Below are positions 9,136 through 16,671 of a stretch of DNA of 39,208 nucleotides, piece after piece. The notes beneath the pieces were generated by a model that made no database searches, was not told the DNA's origin, and was given only the letters and a program-made list of their open reading frames with translations. The DNA comes from JBGSKY01 sp041740995 (GTDB lineage Bacteria; Planctomycetota; Planctomycetia; Pirellulales; Pirellulaceae): positions 1 through 39,208 of the forward strand of contig JBGSKY010000152.1 in NCBI GenBank assembly GCA_041740995.1. The letters run 5' to 3'. Position 1 is the stretch's first letter, and each line of letters opens with the position of its first letter. Made by a program: the position numbers and the translations under genes.

Positions 9136-9495
9136 GGACAGAGCATTGTGGCTAATTCAAATATCTTTTTGTAACTAACGAGTGTAAATAACGAAATCAA
9201 CAACCTGTTTGCAAGACGAATTCAAATGCTTGTCGTGCTTTCGTAGTTTTGTAATTCGATGATAAGACTGTGGAAAGATCGGAAACTGTACATTAATGAA
9301 ATGATGACAATTTGATCATCTGCTCGCGCCTGACTGGCAATTGTTTGAAACAGATTGCCAAATTAAAAAGCATAGAACGCGATAAACGCGAGATGACACT
9401 TGCACGACAAAGCGAAATTCGCTTCGGCATAATTCATGGGGAAATTAATGCTACCTAATCGCTCACCAGGAAAGCAACAACGATATGTTTGGTCG
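9136..9495. other. Intergenic region with one strong inverted repeat
   Basis: No gene is visible here. The perfect 7-base arms TGGCAAT (9335-9341) and ATTGCCA (9354-9360) can extend inward as TGTTT/AAACA with one bulge, giving a long hairpin or a regulator site. No T-tract follows on either strand, so it is unlikely to be an intrinsic terminator. The OmpA-gene promoter should lie near 9140-9200. Confidence 0.4.
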
Positions 9496-10020
9496 TCAGC
9501 GGCAAACGATCTTGCAGCGAATATCTTGTTGCCCGTTGCAAATCAACAGTTTGGCGTCCGGCGGAGCGATCCGGTAAAAGTGGGCTTCGGTCTCTTGAAC
9601 GCTGCTTGGCCAGCAATAGACAAAGTAAACATCCGCCTGATGATCGCTGGTCAGGTAATCCAACGTCAGAATTTTTGCGGTACTAGAATGATCCAGGAGC
9701 AGCTTTCGTGAAGCTTCGGCAAGCGGCGCGTCAATTTCCATACCGACCGCGTCGAAACCGAGTTGCGATGCCATTCCGGTTGCTAATCCAAAACCACTTC
9801 CCCATTCACAGAACCGTTGTTTGGGAAGATTATCCAAAATTGCCCAAAGCATCTCGTAGTCACTTGGGACGAATGAAAAGCAATAAACAGATTTGAAACG
9901 TGACCTGCCGTCGGCCAAAAGATCAAGCGTTTGCTGAGGAATGCTGCGAGTTGAGCTTTCCAACGCAATCTCGCTCAGAGGAGCAAGTCCATCATACGGA
10001 TTGAATTCAGCTTTTTCCAT
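9496..10020 (-). CDS. Small class I SAM-dependent methyltransferase-like protein
   Basis: The protein has 174 residues. The core follows a class I methyltransferase fold: a glycine-rich motif I in FCEWGSGFGLATGMA (about residues 70-85), then an acidic end of strand 2 in DAVGMEIDAPLAEASRKLL, where the Asp/Glu would bind the ribose of SAM. Later strands (ADVYFVYCWPSS) and a final AKLLICNG strand complete a short Rossmann sheet. The length is short for a full methyltransferase with its own substrate domain, and no target-specific motif is seen. The start is the ATG at 10020, preceded by AAGGAG at seven bases; the frame also offers a TTG one codon earlier. Nothing adjacent indicates a substrate. 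Methyltransferase is the best reading, but activity is not shown. Confidence 0.8.
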   Translation of the reverse strand: MEKAEFNPYDGLAPLSEIALESSTRSIPQQTLDLLADGRSRFKSVYCFSFVPSDYEMLWAILDNLPKQRFCEWGSGFGLATGMASQLGFDAVGMEIDAPLAEASRKLLLDHSSTAKILTLDYLTSDHQADVYFVYCWPSSVQETEAHFYRIAPPDAKLLICNGQQDIRCKIVCR

Positions 10021-10111
10021 CAACAGCTCCTTATTCGGGCACTTGCATCTGTTTGAAATGCACGCATGAATCCAAATTGCAGAGCGTTACACAAGTTTAT
10101 ACAACGTCCAA

Positions 10112-10185
10112 TAGCGAAGGCCGGACTTGAACCGGCGACAACCGGCTTATGAAGCCGGTGCTCTAACCAACTGAGCTACTTCGCC
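10112..10185 (-). tRNA. tRNA-Met (CAT), elongator type
   Basis: Reading the minus strand gives a full cloverleaf. The acceptor stem is GGCGAAG paired with CTTCGCT (one G-T wobble at the first pair) with discriminator A. The D arm is GCTC/GAGC, the anticodon arm CCGGC/GCCGG around the loop TTCATAA (anticodon CAT), and the T arm GCCGG/CCGGC with TTCAAGT. The initiator hallmarks (a mismatched first pair and three G-C pairs below the anticodon loop) are absent, so an elongator Met tRNA is likely. A CAT tRNA modified to read isoleucine cannot be fully excluded. CCA is not encoded. Confidence 0.93.
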
Positions 10186-10258
10186 CTAGAATTCACAAAA
10201 ATAGTATCCAGAATCGCTTTTTGCAACCCCATCGCTGACTTCGATCGGCCAAAACCGC

Positions 10259-11029
10259 TTAACCAATTTGCGAGGCGAGCAAGGCGATGCCGTCGATCGC
10301 TTCATCGGGGATCTGATGAAAACCATCGAACTCGATCAACTGGGTTTTCGCACAAACACGCTGGAGAACGTTGTTCAGAAATAGCCCCGTTTGAATTGGC
10401 AGTACCGGATCCATTCGGCCATGGCTCTGCATTGATTCGGTTTGTTTTAGTCGCTCTGTACCACTTGCGATCCAAAGCGACTCACAAATGCACGCACCTG
10501 AAAGTAAAGCTAATTTGGCGGGGGGATCATTCATTCCTCGGGCTGCGACGTCCATCGCCAGCATCGCGCCTTGAGAGAAACCGCCAAGAATTAGATTCGC
10601 GGACGAGCACTTGTATTTTGAAAAGACATCAATCAATGTTGCATCGACCGCATTTCTAGCGTCATCGAGCCCAGGAGGAACTTCTTCCCGCATCTGATCG
10701 AACGAATTCGTAGCCGCGGCTTCCATCAGCCGAGCCATATTGATCGGCCACCAAGCCGCACCCTCATAGCCGGGCCCGCTTAAATCACAGGGTGCGCCGG
10801 GAAAAATCAGGACTGGATTAACACCCTGAGCAAAACATGCCAACAACAATGGTCCCGCCAATCCAACCAAGTCGTCTTGCGGCGCACCATAACCATGCAT
10901 CAAGAATATCAGTTGCAATGCTGGCTGGATTTTTGGTGGTGCTACCGTCCAACAGTCCAATGGCCCAAGTCTATCGCGTGTCTTTGCGTAACTTCGGAGC
11001 TTTTCAATATCTGCTTGCGAGTGATTCAT
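10259..11029 (-). CDS. Alpha/beta-hydrolase, phospholipase/carboxylesterase family
   Basis: This is a 256-residue serine hydrolase of the phospholipase/carboxylesterase type (the family of bacterial EstB/YpfH and eukaryotic acyl-protein thioesterase). The oxyanion-hole strand is LIFLMHGYGAPQDD (residues 41-53). The nucleophile elbow is GGFSQG with S152. The acid is D207 in HGRMDPVLP and the histidine is H238 in DGFHQIPDE, so the full triad is present. There is no signal peptide, so it is probably cytoplasmic. The start ATG is at 11029. The pseudouridine synthase gene upstream ends 15 bases before it, so the two probably share a transcript. The substrate is unknown; short acyl esters are typical for the family. 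Confidence 0.93.
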   Translation of the reverse strand: MNHSQADIEKLRSYAKTRDRLGPLDCWTVAPPKIQPALQLIFLMHGYGAPQDDLVGLAGPLLLACFAQGVNPVLIFPGAPCDLSGPGYEGAAWWPINMARLMEAAATNSFDQMREEVPPGLDDARNAVDATLIDVFSKYKCSSANLILGGFSQGAMLAMDVAARGMNDPPAKLALLSGACICESLWIASGTERLKQTESMQSHGRMDPVLPIQTGLFLNNVLQRVCAKTQLIEFDGFHQIPDEAIDGIALLASQIG

Positions 11030-11044
11030 AAGCCTAATGTAACG

Positions 11045-11851
11045 TCAATTAAAACTATCGTTAATCGGTACAAACGCATTTGATAAATCGTTTGCATTTT
11101 TTTTTGATTCCTCAACGAGTCCCGAAAAAGATTGATGCCAACTTTCGGGGACGCCAGCCACAAATTTGAGTAGCTTGGCTGTTTTCGGATGTCGAAGCTC
11201 CAAGGTTGCTGCATGAAGACCAAAAAGACTAATGTCCCGTGAAGCAGCCGTCACACAACCAGCCATCAAATCCGGTGAGTAGATTGGATCGCCGACCACT
11301 GGCCATCCGCGCGTTGCGAGCTGCAAACGAATCTGATGCATCCGCCCCGTATCGAGCTCAATTCGCAACATAGAACAGTCGTTTGAGTGAGCGACTTTTT
11401 TCCACCGCAGCCGCGCTTGTTTTGCCCCGTCACTTTGCTCGTCGCAAATCTCCGCTTTGGCGACGTCGACGATTTTTCTCATCCAGTCGATCGCTAATCC
11501 CTCGTTGGGAGGATTGCCATTGACGATCGCGAGGTATTCCTTCCGAACGGTACGCAGATGAAATTGCGAATTAAGCTGTCGCAAGCTCGCAGCAGTTTTT
11601 GCAAAAATGATCACGCCGCTTGTCGGACGGTCAAGCCGATGGACCAACCCAATAAACTGCGGGCCACTTTGACCAATGGTCGAATCTTCCAGTAGTTGAG
11701 CGTGCAACGACGGGACGCCAGGAGCGGCTTGTGTGAAAACTCCACATGGTTTGTTGACCACAAGCAAAAATTCGTCTTCGAAGAGTCTATGCACAAACAC
11801 CCATTCTCTGTGTCGAAAAATGGTGGCCGCTGGACGACCAATCCAATTCAT
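11045..11851 (-). CDS. RluA-family pseudouridine synthase
   Basis: This enzyme isomerises uridine to pseudouridine in structured RNA. The protein has 268 residues from the ATG at 11851; a TTG three codons earlier is possible. The catalytic motif is LVHRLDRPTSGV with D74. It is preceded by the strand LLVVNKPCGVFTQ and followed by SLRQLNSQF and KEYLAIVNG. The family C-terminal signature RMHQIRLQLATRGWPVVGDPIY is near residue 190. There is no N-terminal S4 domain, so it resembles the shorter TruC/RluA type rather than RluC/RluD. The target RNA position cannot be deduced. It lies 15 bases upstream of the esterase gene on the same strand. Confidence 0.93.
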   Translation of the reverse strand: MNWIGRPAATIFRHREWVFVHRLFEDEFLLVVNKPCGVFTQAAPGVPSLHAQLLEDSTIGQSGPQFIGLVHRLDRPTSGVIIFAKTAASLRQLNSQFHLRTVRKEYLAIVNGNPPNEGLAIDWMRKIVDVAKAEICDEQSDGAKQARLRWKKVAHSNDCSMLRIELDTGRMHQIRLQLATRGWPVVGDPIYSPDLMAGCVTAASRDISLFGLHAATLELRHPKTAKLLKFVAGVPESWHQSFSGLVEESKKNANDLSNAFVPINDSFN

Positions 11852-11888
11852 TTTTACCAATATCTACGCTATTTCCATCTCGCTAAGT

Positions 11889-11948
11889 TATCGAACCGCT
11901 ATCAAATTAGTAGTGGAAGCAATCATAAATTTTGGGCGTTCGATAGCG
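11889..11948. promoter_or_regulatory. Inverted repeats upstream of the sigma-54 promoter, possible enhancer site
   Basis: TATCGAAC (11889-11896) is the exact inverse of GTTCGATA (11938-11945), and CGCTATC (11897-11903) of GATAGCG (11942-11948). They lie about 80-135 bases upstream of the -24/-12 element. That is the usual distance for sites bound by sigma-54 enhancer-binding proteins. The function is inferred from position only. Confidence 0.35.
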
Positions 11949-11980
11949 CATTCTCTGAGCGTTTTTCGCGCACACCAATC

Positions 11981-11994
11981 TTGACAATAGTCAA
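11981..11994. promoter_or_regulatory. Palindrome TTGAC-AATA-GTCAA near the sigma-54 promoter
   Basis: The perfect five-base arms are spaced by four bases and end 29 bases before the start of the -24/-12 element. This could be an operator or a second enhancer half-site. There is no direct evidence of binding. Confidence 0.3.
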
Positions 11995-12023
11995 AACGCT
12001 TTGAATTTCGCCCGAAACTGAAG

Positions 12024-12040
12024 CTGGCACGAGCATTGCA
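12024..12040 (+). promoter_or_regulatory. Sigma-54 (RpoN) promoter, -24/-12 element
   Basis: The bases CTGGCACGAGCATTGCA match the sigma-54 consensus YTGGCACGRNNNTTGCW at every fixed position. The GG at 12026-12027 and GC at 12038-12039 have the strict ten-base spacing. A start of transcription near 12051 is expected, which leaves a 5' leader of about 230 bases before the CsbD-like gene at 12280. It is the only exact match I found by eye on either strand. No enhancer-binding regulator gene is in the window. Confidence 0.75.
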
Positions 12041-12279
12041 TATCAGAATTTTAGAAATTTAAGTGTTGAGCAACGTGCTATTCTCGGATGCAGTCCAGGC
12101 GAGCAACTTCTCACCAATGAGAAGGACGCCATACGTCGTAGCTGTATTTCGAGATACGAGTTTGCAAATATCTGCAAGCGGGCGATGGTAGTTCGCGAAA
12201 CGAGATTACGATAGATAAAGCTTTGCTCGGTCGTTGCTCAGCGAATGTGTTCTAGAAATGTTATTTGAAGGAGAGTGTG

Positions 12280-12702
12280 ATGAACGGTGAACAAATACGC
12301 GGAACTTGGAATCAGATCGCAGGCGCTGTACGAGAAAAATACGGCCAGATAACGAAGGATGATATTCTTTCCGCCGATGGCAATCTTCAAAGACTGATCG
12401 GCACCATCCAGGAAAAGACGGGCGAGAGCCGAGAGGTAATTGAGAAGTACGTCGAGAGTGCGCGTCAAAACGCAGGAGCTTACGTCAACAGAGTTTACGA
12501 CAGCGCGTCAGATTACGCGTCGACTGCTGCCAACGAGCTTCGCGATCAGTACGGACGTTTATCAAGTAGTGTCGCCGACGGCGTTGAATCAGCGAAGGAG
12601 GTTGTCCACCGCCGGCCGATGGAATCGGTACTGACCGCTTTCGGCGTTGGAATAGCAGCCGGCCTATTGGCTGCATTTGCGTTGAGCAATAACCGTCGAT
12701 AG
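12280..12702 (+). CDS. CsbD-like protein with C-terminal membrane anchor
   Basis: This 140-residue protein combines two families. Residues 1-55 look like CsbD (MNGEQIRGTWNQIAGAVREK then GKIT-type QITKDDIL and LQRLIGTIQEKTG), a general-stress protein family of unknown biochemistry. Residues 60-112 form a long, Ala-rich, basic and acidic amphipathic helix. Residues 113-140 (RRP, then a Gly/Ala-rich helix 115-136 and NNRR) match the membrane tail of DUF883/YqjD/ElaB proteins, which in E. coli tether ribosomes to the inner membrane. The start is the ATG at 12280 with AAGGAG just upstream; a longer frame from 12265 lacks a site. It is the first gene of a five-gene operon. A stress role is inferred from the two families and the sigma-54 promoter. 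Confidence 0.88.
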   Translation: MNGEQIRGTWNQIAGAVREKYGQITKDDILSADGNLQRLIGTIQEKTGESREVIEKYVESARQNAGAYVNRVYDSASDYASTAANELRDQYGRLSSSVADGVESAKEVVHRRPMESVLTAFGVGIAAGLLAAFALSNNRR

Positions 12703-12712
12703 TCAGGTTGTC

Positions 12713-13102
12713 ATGATAAGCCCAATTGGTGACGAAGCCGCTATCGCGCGAAAGATGCAAGGAGTGCGGGAACGCGGTCGGTTAGATGCGCATGAACTGA
12801 AGCTCGGCGTGAACCGGATGAGTGATTGGCGTGAACACGTTCGCGCCCACCCGCTCCCAATCGTTTTAGCTGCGGCCTCTGTCTCGTTCCTCGTGGCAAT
12901 GTCCGTGACAAAACCTTGGAATCAGAATCCTTCGAACGCTTTGAAACGATCGGCTCCGAAGCAATCAGCCAGCGATTCTGATGAGTTGCTGACAAAATCG
13001 ACTGCTATGTCAGCAGTCGGCGCAATCGTTGGGACAGTAGTCACAACGGCGCTCAAGCAATACCTGACCAGTCAAGTACGCAACGCGTTAAGAGGAAAAT
13101 AA
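12713..13102 (+). CDS. Small membrane protein of unknown function, DUF883/DUF3618-like
   Basis: The protein has 129 residues and starts at 12713, ten bases after the stop of the CsbD-like gene. A charged amphipathic N-terminal region (1-45) ends in WREHVRAHP. A transmembrane helix at about 48-66 follows and closes with TKPW. A Ser/Lys/Asp linker runs to about 95, then a second Gly/Val/Ala-rich hydrophobic stretch at 98-115. The basic-Pro-helix pattern is like the YqjD and DUF3618 membrane proteins often found beside YqjE. I cannot assign a function. The operon position suggests a partner in the same membrane assembly. Confidence 0.8.
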   Translation: MISPIGDEAAIARKMQGVRERGRLDAHELKLGVNRMSDWREHVRAHPLPIVLAAASVSFLVAMSVTKPWNQNPSNALKRSAPKQSASDSDELLTKSTAMSAVGAIVGTVVTTALKQYLTSQVRNALRGK

Positions 13103-13104
13103 AT

Positions 13105-13335
13105 ATGCAAACGATTGATCATCGAAGCAATGGACGGGCTACGCGGCCGCCGTATGGAAGTACAACTGAACAAGCATCGGCGCAGGACAAAGTTGTCAGT
13201 GCAGATGAAGATTTTTTCCAACCGATAATATCAAGCGTTGAAAAGACAGTAATCAAGTATCCAGGCGCGTCCGTTGCGATCGCTGCCGGCTTCGGTTTAC
13301 TGGTTGCGATTGGAGTTCGTCGGTGGTTACGTTAA
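13105..13335 (+). CDS. Small C-tail-anchored membrane protein
   Basis: This is a 76-residue protein starting two bases after the previous stop, with AGGA nine bases upstream. The N-terminal 50 residues are polar. A Lys-Tyr-Pro turn then opens a C-terminal helix (about 54-71), ending in the very basic VRRWLR. The shape is the same as the tails of the CsbD-like protein and the last gene of the operon, so they may be paralogous anchors. No named family was recognised beyond a DUF883-like tail. Confidence 0.78.
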   Translation: MQTIDHRSNGRATRPPYGSTTEQASAQDKVVSADEDFFQPIISSVEKTVIKYPGASVAIAAGFGLLVAIGVRRWLR

Positions 13336-13352
13336 ACGAAAGGACTTCCGCG

Positions 13353-13817
13353 ATGCGACCCAATACGCCGTGGCAGGAAGTATCTCGCAATGCGTCTAAT
13401 CTGTGTGACGACGCGTTCGAGTTGAGTGAACTTCAACTTAAGATGCTCCGGACAGACTTTGCCATTTTCCGTCGCCGCATTTGGACAGCCCTAGTACTCG
13501 TGCCTATATCGATTGGAATCTTATTAGCAGGACTGCCAGTTCTAGCCCTCGCGCTTGCTGGAACTGTCGGCGAGTTGTTTGGTTTGTCAGAAACGATGGG
13601 GCAATGGATCGTAGGCGGTAGTTTTTTTCTAGTCGCGATTGTGCTGGCGGCCCTGGCATCTCGAACAACCATCCGATCGCTCAAAGCCTTCGGGAACAGT
13701 CAACGCGAATTAGAAGCAAATATTAGATGGCTGCGGAAAATGGTTTCCGGACAGCGAAACAGCCATAATTACAACTCAGACCCAGATTTTTTGAGAGAAC
13801 CGAAAAAGGAAATATGA
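13353..13817 (+). CDS. YqjE/DUF1469-like membrane protein (phage holin superfamily III type)
   Basis: The protein has 154 residues from the ATG at 13353, which has AAAGGA at 13339-13344. A GTG at 13323 would overlap the previous gene. The cytoplasmic N-terminus is amphipathic (LSELQLKMLRTDFAIF). Two closely spaced helices follow (about 44-73 and 86-105), and the basic C-terminal tail contains RELEANIRWLRKM. The two-helix hairpin with this tail fits the DUF1469/YqjE family, which databases often label phage holin although there is no phage context here. In E. coli yqjE lies next to yqjD, which matches the DUF883-like neighbours. Function unknown. Confidence 0.8.
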   Translation: MRPNTPWQEVSRNASNLCDDAFELSELQLKMLRTDFAIFRRRIWTALVLVPISIGILLAGLPVLALALAGTVGELFGLSETMGQWIVGGSFFLVAIVLAALASRTTIRSLKAFGNSQRELEANIRWLRKMVSGQRNSHNYNSDPDFLREPKKEI

Positions 13818-14035
13818 TGAGCACTTCAAAACTTGCGGTAGAACACCAGGCGGATCATTTGGCGAGTAAAGGTCCAGTTCCAAAAATCAGAAGCTCTCTG
13901 CCAACTGATCTTGAAATCCTTACCGCAGACGTTGGTGAAGCAGTCGTAACTTACAGCAGAAAACAGCCTGCTGTCGTCGCATGCATGATCTTTGCCGTCG
14001 GCTTCTTTGTCGGCTGGAAAATTAAGCCTTGGTAG
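13814..14035 (+). CDS. Small C-tail-anchored membrane protein, last gene of the operon
   Basis: This is a 73-residue protein with an ATGA overlap with the preceding stop, so it is translationally coupled. The polar N-terminus (1-49) leads to RKQP, and a membrane helix (about 51-68) ends in GWKIKPW. The basic-Pro start and the Trp/Lys end repeat the pattern of genes one, two and three of the operon. A second ATG follows at once (13817). No known family was recognised beyond a DUF883-like tail. Confidence 0.78.
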   Translation: MMSTSKLAVEHQADHLASKGPVPKIRSSLPTDLEILTADVGEAVVTYSRKQPAVVACMIFAVGFFVGWKIKPW

Positions 14036-14090
14036 TTCTTGCCGATGACGTTCTTATTGCAGCATTGACATCTTAAAATTCTTATCGTTG

Positions 14091-15581
14091 CTAGCGTGAA
14101 TGACTCGCCGGGTTAAATCTTCGTCGAGCGACTGAATCGATGGCGGCGATCACCAACTCGGCACTTCTCGATTGACCCTCGGCAAGTGTGAGCAATTTCT
14201 GAGATGATTCTGCTGTTAAGAGTTCATCCAATTGAGCGAGGTCGTCACGCAGTTCATTGATTCGCGACGCGATCCAAGTTTTCTCTTCGACTGACAGATC
14301 ACTCAAATTGCATTCTTCAAAGTCTGCAAGTCTGCTCTTAAGGCGACTTAAGCGATTGCGAAGCTGCTGTACAGATTGTGGCTCTTCGTCAAACCAAGCC
14401 TTCAATTCTTCAGACAATTCGTCCAGCACGTCATCGACGCTTGCAGAGCCAACTACTTTGACTTGCTCGCTCCAACGCGAAGAGGGTTTGCCTGTTGGCA
14501 AATACCTTGATAACAGACCAAAGGTTGATGCCGCCAGCAAGCATCCAAGCGTGAGGATCGTTAGCAGACCTACCGCTCGCAGATAATATCTCCGATCGGT
14601 TTTTTGCAATCGAAACGAAACTGGAAGCCTCAGCGCCGCCGGCCCAAGTTCATGACAGATTTCTAGCCGTCGAGCTAATTCATTTGTCGAAGGGGGGCGA
14701 TTCTCAATTTCTGCGTGTTGCAACAAACGTCGTTGCAAGTCCAAAACCAGCCATGGTCTCCGCAGTATCTTTTGTAGTTGGTCGTGTCGTAGAGAAGGAA
14801 ACTGGGGATCGCCTAATGACGAGTCGATCGCCGGTGCGATGTCTTCCAGAGTTTGCAGCGCGACAACCTCATTCGCTAAGCGACAATTGAAAATCGCAAA
14901 CAACTCATTCAACAATTGTCGGCTTTGCTCGGACATAACAATAGCCGAAAGCCAATCGTTCAATTCACCTGCAGAAGCAGGCATGGCACGAATTTGCCAC
15001 TTCACTCCAACTAGCCCCTCTAATCGCTCAACAATGTTTCGGAACGCTCGCAACGAGGCAGATTTCCGCATCGGCGTTGCGTCCGCCGTATCACTCGCTT
15101 GATTTGCCGTCACCCACTCGCGCAAAATTTGGCAGTCGCTAATCTCAAGAGCGTTCACAGCTCGCGCGAATTCGATTGTTTGTTCGTTTAGCAAACACGA
15201 AATCGCAATCTCGTCGAGACCTTGATTGAGCAAATCGATTTTAAGTTTAGCGGGCGTCTTCCCGAACAATAGACGGGCGTCAGAATCCGAGTCGACTTCG
15301 ATTAGTCTATTTTTGAGAACTTCGCGATCGGCTAAATCGAGCAGCCATTGTACATAGGTTTGATCTGCTTTGAATTTTCCAGCATCCTTCCAAGCAGTTA
15401 TCCACGTTGACACCCGAACTCTGTCCAACACTTGCTGATCGATTCGCGTTGCAAGGTAAGTGTCTGTAATGCCTGAATAGCGATCATATAAACTGAGGAA
15501 CGGCGCAAAGACTTTCTCGGAAGGTGCGTTGTTACCGATCCAAATTGCAATCGCAGTGTCGTTTTCGCCTTGCCAATCCAT
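14091..15581 (-). CDS. Large membrane-anchored protein of unknown function
   Basis: I do not recognise a family. The product has 496 residues from the ATG at 15581; a GTG at 15593 is the alternative and neither has a clear ribosome-binding site. The first 330 residues look soluble and mostly helical, with many Leu/Glu/Arg amphipathic stretches. A single membrane helix lies at about residues 335-357 (RAVGLLTILTLGCLLAAS). The C-terminal 130 residues are rich in Glu, Leu and Ser and predict a coiled coil (LSRLKSRLADFEECN and RINELRDDLAQLDELL). It has no signal peptide, so a cytoplasmic N-domain and a periplasmic coil are likely. It is convergent with the sigma-54 operon, and its stop lies 55 bases from that operon's end. 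Confidence 0.75.
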   Translation of the reverse strand: MDWQGENDTAIAIWIGNNAPSEKVFAPFLSLYDRYSGITDTYLATRIDQQVLDRVRVSTWITAWKDAGKFKADQTYVQWLLDLADREVLKNRLIEVDSDSDARLLFGKTPAKLKIDLLNQGLDEIAISCLLNEQTIEFARAVNALEISDCQILREWVTANQASDTADATPMRKSASLRAFRNIVERLEGLVGVKWQIRAMPASAGELNDWLSAIVMSEQSRQLLNELFAIFNCRLANEVVALQTLEDIAPAIDSSLGDPQFPSLRHDQLQKILRRPWLVLDLQRRLLQHAEIENRPPSTNELARRLEICHELGPAALRLPVSFRLQKTDRRYYLRAVGLLTILTLGCLLAASTFGLLSRYLPTGKPSSRWSEQVKVVGSASVDDVLDELSEELKAWFDEEPQSVQQLRNRLSRLKSRLADFEECNLSDLSVEEKTWIASRINELRDDLAQLDELLTAESSQKLLTLAEGQSRSAELVIAAIDSVARRRFNPASHSR

Positions 15582-15726
15582 CGTCGCAATCACCGACTAT
15601 TTCTAATTCTGCAAAAGATAAGGCGTTGGAAATCAAATCGTTGAACAAGAGTCTGCTAGGCTATTTTTGCTTGAAACAGCGATTGGCCCAGTGAGACCTT
15701 CGTGCCACGTTTTATCGCCTTTGTTT

Positions 15727-16517
15727 CTAGCGTCCAGCAATCCTTCCGAAGTGAAGCTTTGTTGCAGGTCCTATTCCTTGCGGCGTATCGTCTGAACAGT
15801 TCACCAATAAAATCGGATCCAACGCGATTCCGTCCTCTCGCACGGAAATATGTAACCGGTACACGCCTGCTGTTGCGGCGTCCAATGTCAGGATGCCGGG
15901 AACACCAACACGCACTTCTTTGGTTCGTTGTTTGCTGGCCCAATGCCACCGATCTCTAGCCGTTGTTTGCCATCTAGCAGCCGACGTCGGCCAGTGCCAA
16001 TCTATACCAAAATGCATCCCGTTATCTTCCGATGTTGTCGTGAAAGCGCGAGCCCACAACCAGTACTTACCTAGCGTCTGGAAGTGAATGTTGTAAGTTA
16101 AAACCGCCATCTTTCCTGGCTCATCTGCAAAGTTCTCCCCGCCGACCAAAAAATCATTGTGTGTCCGCCACGTATCAGGTAAGAGTCAATATAAGCCCCT
16201 GCGGAAGCATCAGAAATCTGCGTTGGATCGCCGTCAGGCTTGCTTTCCGGCACGGTCTGCCCAGTAGTGATGTACCACGCGCGAACATCATTCAATTCTT
16301 GACTAGCGAAATGTTCAGCTTCAATCGCCACAATGCCGACTTGTTCTGCAACTAATGCATCACTTTCAATTAAGGGGACTGTCAAATCTTCGGCGGGAGT
16401 ACGGTTGCAAGAACAGCCAAGAAATATCGCTGCGCAAGTTATCATTGCTTTGAGATTCGTGGTCTTGAATTGGATCGCGCAAAGTATTCGAAAACTGCCA
16501 TCCATGTTCTTCAGCAT
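15727..16517 (-). pseudogene. Frameshifted lipoprotein gene, carbohydrate-binding-like domain
   Basis: Two overlapping frames together encode one protein. The upstream frame (to 16098) ends its meaningful part at ASAGAYID; the downstream frame (to 15727) resumes at LLPDTWRTHND and GGENFADEPGK. Restoring one base near 16185-16188 joins them into about 263 residues with no other stop. The joined product has a lipoprotein signal (ITCAAIFLGC), then IEAEHFASQ, YITTG, SAGAYI, a PDT-RTHND loop and LTYNIHFQTLGKYWLWARA, then VGVPGILTLD and VREDGIALDPILL near the end. This pattern is common in planctomycete secreted proteins that resemble the C-terminal domain of GH115-type enzymes and sugar-binding modules. 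Either the gene is decayed or the base was lost in sequencing. The start ATG at 16517 is tentative. Confidence 0.8.
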
Positions 16518-16671
16518 TTGAATCAATTCCGCCGACCCAAAGTCGCGACGCGCAATCTTGCAACTTACGCAACAGCCAGCCCACGACCTGTCTCAAGGTT
16601 GTCGCTATCGCTACCCCGCGCTTGATTGTAGTACCATTCTAGATCTTCGTGTTGTCATGAAGACCCGAATT

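Noticed and set aside
13323..13352. An upstream GTG start for the YqjE-like gene
   Set aside because: It would overlap the previous gene; the ATG at 13353 has a better ribosome-binding site.
13353..13817. A prophage holin from the family label
   Set aside because: No phage genes, lysin or attachment site nearby; the gene is part of a membrane-protein operon.
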